The translations under genes were made by a program, and so were the position numbers. The notes under the pieces were generated by a model that made no database searches, had not been told where the DNA came from, and worked only from the letters and a program-made list of their open reading frames with translations. A stretch of 64,000 bases of DNA from Chordicoccus furentiruminis (lineage in GTDB: Bacteria; Bacillota; Clostridia; Lachnospirales; Lachnospiraceae), in assembly GCF_019355395.1 (NCBI RefSeq), contig NZ_CP048829.1, positions 2,073,501-2,137,500 on the forward strand, written 5' to 3'. Positions 51,545 to 58,838 of this stretch are shown here, one piece after another; position 1 is the first letter of the stretch, and every line of letters starts with the position of its first letter.

Positions 51545-52678
51545 TTATTTATGCGATGAACCCTTTTTTCCATTCTTGCTTTTATTGTTTACATAACGTC
51601 TCTTACTTGGCTTCAATCTACTCGAAGATCCAGCATTGTTCGACGAACCTGTATCCAATTCCGAAGCTCCTTTTTTCTTGGGTGCACTCATATTGCGGTT
51701 ATTTAATCTACTTACCAATTGACCACATGCAGCTTTTATATTGCCACCTCGGGATTCTCTGATTTTCACAGTAAGTCCCACCTTATTTAACTTATCACGA
51801 AATGCAACGAGTTCCTGTTTGTTTGGTCTTCGAACTGCTTTACAATCCGTTTCATTGTATTGTAAAAGATTAATCAATACATTTTTGTCACGAAACCATC
51901 TTCCCAACTGTTTTACATCATTCGCACGATCATTTACACCCGGTATAAGCAAATATGCTATAGTAACGCTACGATTATGTCTTTCTGAATATGAGAGTAC
52001 TGATTGAACTACTTCATTTATATCATACCCTTTCATATGCGGCATGATATAGTCCCTTACATGCTGATTCGTGGCATGCAGGGATAACGTAAGTTGGATT
52101 TTTAAATGTTCTTCTCTCAACTTCTTCATCTGAGGGAGCGGTCCCGTTGTTGATATTGTTATACCATCTGTTGGAAAATCAAGTCCTTTGCGGTCTCTTA
52201 ATATATGAATGGACTTTATCACGTTATCATAATTGAACAGAGGTTCTCCCATGCCCATGAATACAATCCTATTTACTCTACCATTTATTAGTATTACTTG
52301 TTGAACTATTTCAGATGGTGTTAGATTTCTGACAAATCCATTTTCACCAGAGGCGCAAAAGATGCACCCAACAGGGCAACCTATCATGGTGCTCACGCAT
52401 ACAGTAGTACCAGTTTTTCTTTTAATGCTTACCGTTTCAATGCAATAGCCATCTGACAATTCAAAAGCATATTTCTGAGTATCCGGACCACGAAAGATTT
52501 CTTTGATAGTTATCGTTTTATACTTGTTACTACTTTGGGGACCGGAGTATAATTCGCGATAAAACTTATCCGCCTCAACTTCTCCCAATACACCAACCAT
52601 TTCAGAATATGTGTATCCATATGGATCCTTATATATATCCGTGGCTTGAACAGAAGCATTCTTAACCATATTCAACAT
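51545..52678 (-). CDS. Radical SAM RNA methyltransferase, RlmN/Cfr family
   Basis: 377 residues. The radical SAM cluster is Cys101-x3-Cys105-x2-Cys108 in IGCPVGCIFCASG. The two family-specific cysteines are Cys94 (seven before the cluster, as in RlmN Cys118 and Cfr Cys105) and Cys318 in AACGQL, the methylated one. VFMGMGEPLFNY is RlmN-like, while LTLSLHATNQHVRDYIMP and ISTTG are intermediate between RlmN and Cfr. The N-terminal part is shorter than in RlmN, and a basic 50-residue Ser/Lys/Asn tail is unusual. The family methylates A2503 of 23S rRNA (RlmN: C2, Cfr: C8 with antibiotic resistance). GGAGG precedes the ATG. Carried on a transposon, so not the housekeeping copy. Confidence 0.88.
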   Translation of the reverse strand: MLNMVKNASVQATDIYKDPYGYTYSEMVGVLGEVEADKFYRELYSGPQSSNKYKTITIKEIFRGPDTQKYAFELSDGYCIETVSIKRKTGTTVCVSTMIGCPVGCIFCASGENGFVRNLTPSEIVQQVILINGRVNRIVFMGMGEPLFNYDNVIKSIHILRDRKGLDFPTDGITISTTGPLPQMKKLREEHLKIQLTLSLHATNQHVRDYIMPHMKGYDINEVVQSVLSYSERHNRSVTIAYLLIPGVNDRANDVKQLGRWFRDKNVLINLLQYNETDCKAVRRPNKQELVAFRDKLNKVGLTVKIRESRGGNIKAACGQLVSRLNNRNMSAPKKKGASELDTGSSNNAGSSSRLKPSKRRYVNNKSKNGKKGSSHK

Positions 52679-52724
52679 ATGACCTCCAATAAAAAATCAC
52701 GCTAAGATTCGTTGCAAAAGGCAA

Positions 52725-52997
52725 TCACATTTCCTTTGCAATACCCTCCTGAAAAACTTCCATGGAATCCAACATTTTCAGAGTTCGTTCATCACTACTA
52801 AAAACTGCAAACAATGCTAAAAAAACAGTCCAATTCAATTTTTTCTTACCATTTTCAATTGCATTATAAGTTTGCCTTGAAATGCCTATCTTTTCAGAGA
52901 TATCAGCTTGGGAAGCTCCTATCCTTGCACGCAGCACAGGCAACTCTGTTACCATTGTATTGATCAGTTCCATTCTCTTACTATTGTTAAACTCCAC
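52725..52997 (-). CDS. XRE-family helix-turn-helix regulator
   Basis: 90 residues, one HTH_3 domain: LRARIGASQADISEKIGISRQ followed in the fold by TYNAIENGKKKLNW. The order scan-helix, turn, recognition helix is typical of Cro/CI repressors. GTG start behind AAAGGGG. It is first in the minus-strand operon with the methyltransferase and PHP genes and probably represses their shared promoter. There is no toxin partner of a recognisable kind. Confidence 0.88.
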   Translation of the reverse strand: MEFNNSKRMELINTMVTELPVLRARIGASQADISEKIGISRQTYNAIENGKKKLNWTVFLALFAVFSSDERTLKMLDSMEVFQEGIAKEM

Positions 52998-53100
52998 TTC
53001 TAATCCCCTTTCTAAAGAATAATTTGCTCCTTTTACTTAAGTTTGTTTAATTATCGTTCAGCAAAAGACCGCAAATATTATCTTGAATGACAACAAATTT

Positions 53101-53129
53101 ATTATAGCGCATGTCATCTATGCTGTCAA
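53101..53129 (-). promoter_or_regulatory. Consensus promoter of the XRE-methyltransferase-PHP operon
   Basis: On the minus strand TTGACA (53129-53124) and TATAAT (53106-53101) with a 17-base spacer: a perfect sigma-A match. TGACA is repeated inside the spacer (GATGACATG), a possible operator. The leader to the GTG start is about 95 bases. Confidence 0.88.
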
Positions 53130-53168
53130 TATGTCACCCTCAGCGACTTTAAATCGAGATTTATAAAA

Positions 53169-53225
53169 GTAAATGCAACTATCATAACTGGTAATAGCGT
53201 TTACCTTCGCACAAGTTGCATTTAC
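53169..53225. repeat. 11-bp perfect inverted repeat, GTAAATGCAAC
   Basis: GTAAATGCAAC (53169-53179) and GTTGCATTTAC (53215-53225) are perfect inverse copies separated by 35 bases. The right arm contains the likely left end of the IS30-family element. Confidence 0.75.
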
Positions 53226-54954
53226 CCTTTCACACTATGCAGTCATCCGGTTTTGAAGTATGCCATTTGGGTTTTAACCATGCGCCCAAAGCGCATGGAA
53301 GGTTCTCTGGAGGAGGCCGGGGGGTGGGGCAGAGCCCCACGACATCTTTGACTTTCCTCAGAATTAGCCTGCTCATAGAGCAGCCGGACCTGATTAAGAT
53401 CAATTTGAACGTCGCGTGAGTTTGAGCGGGGTGGGAACCCTTGCTCATGACTTATGGGATATGTGGAGGAGGCGGGCGAAAACTCACGTGACGTTTCTTG
53501 ACTCAGGGTTTCTCTGTTAGTTTCTTGTTCTGGTTTAAATTCTGTCGGCTGAACGTGGTATGGTCATATCTCCTTCTGACAGCAGTGGAAGGAATTAGAT
53601 ATGAGTTCATTGATCCCTGGTAATTAGAAACATCTGAACAGTGATGACAGACAGTTCATCGAAATGTCCCTGGATCAGGAAATGTCTTTCAAAGAAATCG
53701 CGAAATATCTTTGTAAGGATCCGTCCACGATCTCTCGGGAAGTTAGAAAGCACCGGATGCACGACTGGTACCATAAGGGAACCTTCTACAACAGCAAAAA
53801 TTTCTGCATCCATAGATACCACTGCAACAAGACCAACGCGTGTGGCAATATCAGGATCTGCGGGGTCAAATGTCGTTCCTGCCCCACATGCAACCAGCAT
53901 TGCAGGGATTTCGTACTGGAACGCTGTGACCGCCTGCTGAAGGCACCTTATGTATGCAACGGCTGTAAGAAAAAGATCAACCATTGTACGGTCGCCAACA
54001 AATACAGGTATAATGCGGCCTTTGCAGACCGTAAGTACAGGGAAACCCTGGCCGATTCCCGCTCCGGTATCAACACTACGGAAAGCGGTCTCCGGAAAAT
54101 GGATAAGATCATCACTCCCCTTATTTTCCAGGGGCAGTCCCCTTATCAGATCGTCACCAATCATCCTGAGCTGGGCATTTCTGTGCGGACTATGTACACC
54201 TATCTCGATAACGGACTCTTTACTGCAAGAAATATCAATCTTAAGCGAAAAGTGAAGTTTAAGCCGAGAAAATGCCACAGCACACAGATCACTGACAGGA
54301 GTGTTTTTTTCGGCCGGACTTATGATGATTTCAAAGAGATCAGTCCTGACAACTGGGTCGAGATGGATACAGTCCATTCCTCAAGAGAGTCCAAAAAGAC
54401 CCTCCTGACCTTTTATTTCAGACAGGAAAAACTGTTCCTTGCATTTCTGATGAACCGCAATACAAAAGGCGCTGTACGTCTTGTGTTCGACAGACTTGAG
54501 AAGCGGCTTGGCCTGCATTCTTTTCTCGCTGTCTTCGGGCTGATACTGACCGACAGGGGCGGAGAATTTGGAGACCCGGATTCTCTGGAGACCGGCATTG
54601 ACGGTGTCATGCGTACCACTATCTATTACTGTGATCCCATGCGCAGCAGCCAGAAAGGCGGTGTGGAGAATGTCCACACTCTTCTCAGAATGGTCCTTCC
54701 GAAGAAGACGTCTTTTGAATATCTTACCCAGTGGGATGTTAACCTCATCGTCAATCACATAAACTCCACTCCGCGGCAGATCCTCGGTGGCAGGACTCCG
54801 TATGAGATGGCGGCAGCGTCGCTGGGAGAAGATGTCCTGAAAGCACTTCAGCTTAGGCCGATTCCCCCCTGATGAAGTGAACATGACACCTAAGCTGATA
54901 AAGTATAACCGTTAACCTCTCTCAAAAAATCTGCTGTCAGACTGGATGCAACTT
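53213..54954 (+). mobile_element. IS30-family element inside the composite core
   Basis: AAGTTGCAT at 53213-53221 and its inverse ATGCAACTT at 54946-54954 probably lie in the terminal repeats, about 1.74 kb apart, around one IS30-type transposase gene. Exact ends are not certain. A 380-bp leader before the gene holds two hairpins, CCATGCGC/GCGCATGG (53278-53298) and GTGGGGC/GCCCCAC (53324-53340). Confidence 0.6.
53601..54872 (+). pseudogene. IS30-family transposase with an early stop codon
   Basis: The natural start is the ATG at 53601 behind GGAAGGA (MSSLIPGN), but codon 9 is TAG (53625-53627), probably from CAG. The same frame continues open (KHLNSDDRQFIEMSLDQ) to 54872; translation might restart at ATG 53664, giving 402 residues. 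An N-terminal HTH (SFKEIAKYLCKDPSTISREV) is followed by a zinc-like Cys cluster, and the DDE core has WVEMDTVHSS, LILTDRGGEF and QKGGVENVHTLLR. Right end is complete. Loss of the first 21 residues may impair DNA binding, so I treat it as probably inactive. Confidence 0.75.
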
Positions 54955-55017
54955 TCACATTTTTCAATGCGGCCGGTAGCATTTAGTCCAGCACTCTAAA
55001 TGTCCAGCGGTCTTTTT
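54873..55017. other. End of IS30 element and remnant before the right IS3 copy
   Basis: No gene. 54873-54954 is the non-coding right end of the IS30-family element; 54955-55017 is a short remnant of unknown origin ending in a T-rich stretch. Confidence 0.4.
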
Positions 55018-55174
55018 TAAACTGTACCCTGTAGAATGGACACCGATATTTTTGGGCCTCCCCATTTTATGGACAGTATTTTTAGGGTGAAACCCCATTC
55101 GGTGGACACTACTATAACGGTTTTTATGGTAAGCTGTATCCAATCGTCAAGGTAACAGAAAGGATTGGATTACA

Positions 55175-55621
55175 GTGAAAAAAACTCATAAGAATCCACT
55201 TACCCCTGAGCAGGTGATCCAACTGCTAAAGAACCGCTACGTGAAGAGTGCCACACAGAATTCTGTCCGTTTTACAGAAGAGTTCAAACGATACTTTTAC
55301 CAGAAGCATACGTCCGGCATGACTGTACGGAGCATCTTCCTTGAATGCGGTATCGACCCTGATGTTCTCGGAGAAAGCAGGATCAGCGGTTTCTGCCACA
55401 CGGTTAATGTACAGGCAAAGCGTGATACAGGTTTTTCCGATAACCGGCAGAACAATTATCGGCGGCCTCCGAAATCGGAAGATGAAACTGTCGAAAGCCG
55501 GATCAAACAGCTGGAGCATGAACTTGCCTATACACGACAGGAGGTTGAATTCTTAAAAAAACTGCAAATGGCAGATATGGAGGCGCGGAGACAATGGGAA
55601 TCCAGGCACCAGCCGAAGTAA
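55175..55621 (+). CDS. IS3-family OrfA (right copy)
   Basis: 148 residues, identical to the left-copy OrfA: helix-turn-helix followed by a coiled coil, GTG start, and an A7 slip site at 55555-55561 for -1 frameshifting into OrfB. Two intact identical copies mean that either could supply transposase for both single-IS and composite movement. Confidence 0.9.
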   Translation: MKKTHKNPLTPEQVIQLLKNRYVKSATQNSVRFTEEFKRYFYQKHTSGMTVRSIFLECGIDPDVLGESRISGFCHTVNVQAKRDTGFSDNRQNNYRRPPKSEDETVESRIKQLEHELAYTRQEVEFLKKLQMADMEARRQWESRHQPK

Positions 55622-56565
55622 AATTTGCGCTCATATATGAAGCCATTCAGCAGGATAATAATGTCCTTAGCATATCCTTCATGTGCGAAATTGCCGGAGT
55701 TTCACGATCAGGTTTCTATGCCTGGATGAAAGCGGCCCCGGCCAGACAAAAGCGCGAATCCCGTGATCAGGCTGACTTTGTCCTGATCCTGGAGGCATAT
55801 CGTTTCCGCGGTTACAAAAAAGGTGCCAAAAGCATCTACATGCGTCTGTTGCATCAGGGGATCATCATGAATATCAAGAAGATCCGGAGACTGATGAAAA
55901 AATACAGCTTGGCCTGCCCGATTCGTAAAGCCAACCCCTACAGGCGTATGGCAAAGGCTCTTGCAACAAGTAATGTTGCTCCGAATATAGTAAATCGTGA
56001 CTTCAGGAAAGAACCTCGGAAGGTTCTTCTGACAGACATCACTTACCTGTTCTTTGCAACCGGGAAGTGTTACCTGTCTACGATCCTGGACGCGTTTACG
56101 CATGAAGTGCTGGCTTATCGCGTAAGCCTCAGCCTCAAGGTGGATTTTGTTCTCGAAACAGTTGATCAGCTCAGAGAAAAGCAGGGGAGTACCCTGGACA
56201 ACACAACCATAGTGCATTCAGATCAAGGCTGCCATTATACCAGCTATGCATTTATTCAGAAGCTGAAGGATTCCGAGTTCGTGCAGTCTATGTCCCGGCG
56301 TGGTAACTGCTGGGATAACGCACCTCAGGAAAGCTTTTTCGGACATATGAAGGACGAGATCAGAGAACTGATTTCTGACTGCGAGTCCTTCGAGGCCGTC
56401 CTGCCTGTCCTGGATGACTGGATGGATTACTATAATAATGATCGGTACCAGTGGGACCTTCTTAAATTGTCACCGAAGGAATACTACACGTACCTGGAAA
56501 CCGGAAAATATCCTCTTCCCTGCAAAGTGCCTGGAAGCGATGGTACACAAATATCAGGGAATTGA
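55594..56565 (+). CDS. IS3-family OrfB, DDE transposase (right copy)
   Basis: 323 residues, identical to the left-copy OrfB with the Asp (LLTDITYLFF), Asp (IVHSDQGCHYTS) and Glu (QESFFGHMKDE) catalytic motifs intact. Expressed as OrfAB through the -1 shift. No disabling mutation seen. Confidence 0.93.
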   Translation: MGIQAPAEVKFALIYEAIQQDNNVLSISFMCEIAGVSRSGFYAWMKAAPARQKRESRDQADFVLILEAYRFRGYKKGAKSIYMRLLHQGIIMNIKKIRRLMKKYSLACPIRKANPYRRMAKALATSNVAPNIVNRDFRKEPRKVLLTDITYLFFATGKCYLSTILDAFTHEVLAYRVSLSLKVDFVLETVDQLREKQGSTLDNTTIVHSDQGCHYTSYAFIQKLKDSEFVQSMSRRGNCWDNAPQESFFGHMKDEIRELISDCESFEAVLPVLDDWMDYYNNDRYQWDLLKLSPKEYYTYLETGKYPLPCKVPGSDGTQISGN

Positions 56566-56956
56566 TACCAGCCTCTCCAATAGTTTTCTGCAGAACGGGG
56601 AAACTGATATCCCTCCAGGATTGTACCCGGCTCAAACGCCGCCGCCCTTCCCCGCCCGGCTTCCGGGGCAAAGCCCCGGAACAAAAGCAAGTCAAGTATA
56701 ACCACAATGGTATACCGCCAGCTTCTCCAAGGTGGGTTTATCGCTTTGGTTTCCAAGAGGCAATGCATGCCTTCCTGCGGAAGCAATAAAAAAGGCAGTA
56801 CATGTGCACTGCCTCTCGCAAACCCGATATGGCGCTCGTGTCGCTCCCCAGCGTTGCACTATCCTCCATATCGGTAAAGCAGTTACACATTAACACAGGT
56901 GGCGTCATCTGACACCCCTAAAAATCAAAGTTGTCCTTGACAAGGGGTACACTTCA

Positions 56957-56959
56957 GGC
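56957..56959. repeat. Right 3-bp target repeat GGC of the composite transposon
   Basis: Matches GGC at 48537-48539. Length fits the 3-5 bp duplications of the IS3 family. Confidence 0.85.
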
Positions 56960-58344
56960 TGATTTCTTTTATCTGCAAATATATTCCCCTTAAACAGTGG
57001 GCTTTCGATGACGCCACTTCCCCAAAATACGAGAAATTCAAAACGGATAAGCTGCCTGTCATTATTCCCGTTGAGAAAAAAGACTGGAAGCATCTCCGGA
57101 TGGAATACAAGCGAAGCCACAACGGCCGTGACCTGCCTCCAGTCAGGCGCCGGAAGGATTGTGATCTTCCTTCTGGCCTTCGCTGTCCCTGCTGCAACGC
57201 CCCCGTCGACTACATTTACCGCAATAACGGTTCCAAAGGACAATGCCTTTGTAAGGCCTGCGGGAAGATGTTTTCTCCCGGGACCAGACGCTTTAACAAA
57301 AAATTCGAGCTCCATTGCCCCTTCTGCGGCCATTCCCTTGTGCCCGTAAAGAGCCGTAAGCATTTCACCATCTGGAAGTGCGTGAATCGGAACTGTTCAT
57401 ACTACAAGAACAGCCTGAAGCATGTGGATCCCGACTCACCGAACGGCAAGAGTGACTACAAACTCCACTATCTTTACCGCGAGTTCACCATGGACTTCTT
57501 CCAGATGAAACTGGACGATGGTTCTGGAAAAGTAGCTGCTATGCGTTTCCGCAAGTTTGACCAGAACATCATGGGCTTATGTCTGACGCTCCATGTCAAC
57601 CTCCAGCTTTCCCTGAGAAAAACATCACAGGCCCTCATGGATCTCTATGGCTTCCGGGTCAGCCACCAGCAGGTTGCCAACTACTGTAAGATTGCCGCCA
57701 GATGTGTAAAGCCCTTCGTTGACCATTACGACTACCATCCCGGCTCCGCTTTTGTGGCGGATGAGACTTACATCAAGGTCCGCGGCATTAAATCTTACAT
57801 CTGGTTCATCATGGATGCGGTAAGCCGCTCCATCATCGGCTACCGGGTATCCGCCAGCCGCAGTGTCGGGCCATGTATCATGGCCATGCGGATGGCCTTC
57901 CGGCATCTGGGGAATGTTCTTCCCGAAGGCTTTAAATTCATTGCTGATGGATACAGCGCCTACCCTCTGGCCGCCCAGCAGTTCCTCTACAAGTTCGGCG
58001 AAAAGATGAAATTCGAGATTACCCAGGTCATCGGACTAACCAACAGCGATGCCGTCACAACGGAGTACCGCCCGTACAAACAGCTGATCGAGCGGCTCAA
58101 CCGCACGTACAAGGCGTCCTACCGTCACACCAACGGCTTCGATGGATTGGAAGGCGCCAACTATAATCTGGCGCTCTGGGTTGCCTACTACAACTTTCTG
58201 CGTCCTCACAGGCACAACCGCTTCCAGGTGCTCAACAAAGATCCTGACATTGAACTCGCCGGCAGCATGCCAGGCAAATGGCAGATCATGATATACCTCG
58301 GCCAGAAGGCCATCCTGGAACAGCAAAAAGCTGCGCAGGCATAA
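56960..58344 (+). pseudogene. 3' fragment of the outer IS transposase (DDE type)
   Basis: Continues the 5' fragment at 48479-48539 in frame; joined, it gives 481 residues. Two zinc-ribbon-like Cys clusters occur (CPCCNAP...CKACGKMF and CPFCGHS...CVNRNC), then an HTH-like stretch (SLRKTSQALMDLYGFRVS). The DDE core follows: FVADETYIKVRG, FIADGYSAY, and Glu in YKQLIERLNRTYKASY, with an IS6/IS240-like layout. In the present state only an internal ATG (57100) could start it, giving 414 residues with the DDE core but without the N-terminus. Zinc ribbons plus a DDE core make it possibly still partly functional. Confidence 0.88.
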
Positions 58345-58622
58345 GTCTGTTCATAGATTCTGAACCAGAGGCAGACGCCCAGGCACCCCGAAGGGGCCTG
58401 CCCTTGACGGCATGCCGCAGCTGCGTTACGCTGGGATGCCCGCGACGGGAGAAGCCTGTCTGTTCATGAGTTCCTCACCGTCGGCACAGCCACTCCAACG
58501 CAGCTCCGGCATGCTGTCAAGGGTGCCGTCTATCTGAAAAAGGTTTATTATTTGCAGTTTTCAAGGTTCCACGGGAGCCTTTATTTTTGGCTCCGCTTTT
58601 TCATAGGTTATTTGACACTACC
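58345..58622. other. Non-coding right part of the outer IS
   Basis: No gene recognised. It contains GC hairpins such as CAGGCACCCC/GGGGCCTG near 58380-58400, and ends with the inverted repeat ATAGGTTATTTGACACTAC. Confidence 0.4.
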
Positions 58623-58631
58623 CTGTACTGC
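58623..58631. repeat. Right 9-bp target repeat CTGTACTGC
   Basis: Same nine bases as 48332-48340; marks the right edge of the outer IS insertion. Confidence 0.75.
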
Positions 58632-58678
58632 GTATGCGGCGATGCCGCTGACCGGATCACAGGGCGGAGAAAGACCGC

Positions 58679-58732
58679 GCCGTGTGACCCGTGACAAGAG
58701 TGTATCACAGGGAAAGATGAATGTCACACGGC
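58679..58732. promoter_or_regulatory. Inverted repeat GCCGTGTGAC / GTCACACGGC, possible operator
   Basis: Perfect 10-bp arms at 58679-58688 and 58723-58732, 34 bases apart, lying around the minus-strand promoter. ATCACAGGG is also repeated directly (58656 and 58704). This suggests regulator binding in what was a divergent promoter region. Confidence 0.45.
58699..58727 (-). promoter_or_regulatory. Displaced minus-strand promoter, probably once of the CobW operon
   Basis: On the minus strand GTGACA (58727-58722), 17 bases, then TACACT (58704-58699) preceded by TGA (extended -10). Without the insertion it would point at the small gene and CobW GTPase at 48.0-48.3 kb, about 80 bases upstream of that start. 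Confidence 0.5.
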
Positions 58733-58744
58733 GTGACCGGATAC

Positions 58745-58774
58745 TTGACCTGGGCGGCGGATATCCGATATAAC
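58745..58774 (+). promoter_or_regulatory. Promoter TTGACC-18-TATAAC of the binding-protein gene
   Basis: TTGACC (58745-58750) and TATAAC (58769-58774), 18-base spacer, 65 bases before the ATG at 58839. Not touched by the IS insertion. Confidence 0.7.
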
Positions 58775-58838
58775 AAAGACCTGAGGAATGCACAGTTCAG
58801 CCGTCCGGTGCTGGGGACGGCGGAAAGGATGATTCAGA

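Larger units (their letters stand above)
48540..56956. mobile_element. 8.4-kb composite transposon bounded by two IS3-family copies
   Basis: Two direct copies of a 1939-bp IS3-family element (48540-50478 and 55018-56956) bound a 4.5-kb core with an AT-rich three-gene minus-strand operon and an IS30-family element. Every position in the two copies that I compared is the same at an offset of 6478 bases, and their encoded proteins are identical. The shared GGC flank and the reconstructable target gene show the whole unit moved together. Confidence 0.88.
55018..56956 (+). mobile_element. IS3-family element, right copy
   Basis: Same length, ends and genes as the left copy at a constant offset of 6478 bases. 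TGGACA motifs at 55037, 55070 and 55103 repeat the 33-base spacing. Its right end is followed by the GGC target repeat and then the remaining part of the outer transposase. Confidence 0.92.
48341..58622 (+). mobile_element. Outer IS element, interrupted by a composite transposon
   Basis: Left end GTAGTGTAATGTATAACCT, and the right end read inward GTAGTGTCAAATAACCT, are imperfect inverted repeats, bounded by the 9-bp repeat CTGTACTGC. Without the inner composite transposon the element would be about 1.86 kb with one DDE transposase gene of 481 codons. Near the left end GTATAAC occurs three times (48351, 48362, 48372), a possible protein-binding array. The element landed between two divergent genes. 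Family not fixed; the transposase resembles IS6/IS240-like DDE enzymes. Confidence 0.8.

Noticed and set aside
53216-53448. Small frames on both strands upstream of the IS30 transposase
   Set aside because: They cover hairpin-rich non-coding IS DNA and show no domain or ribosome site.
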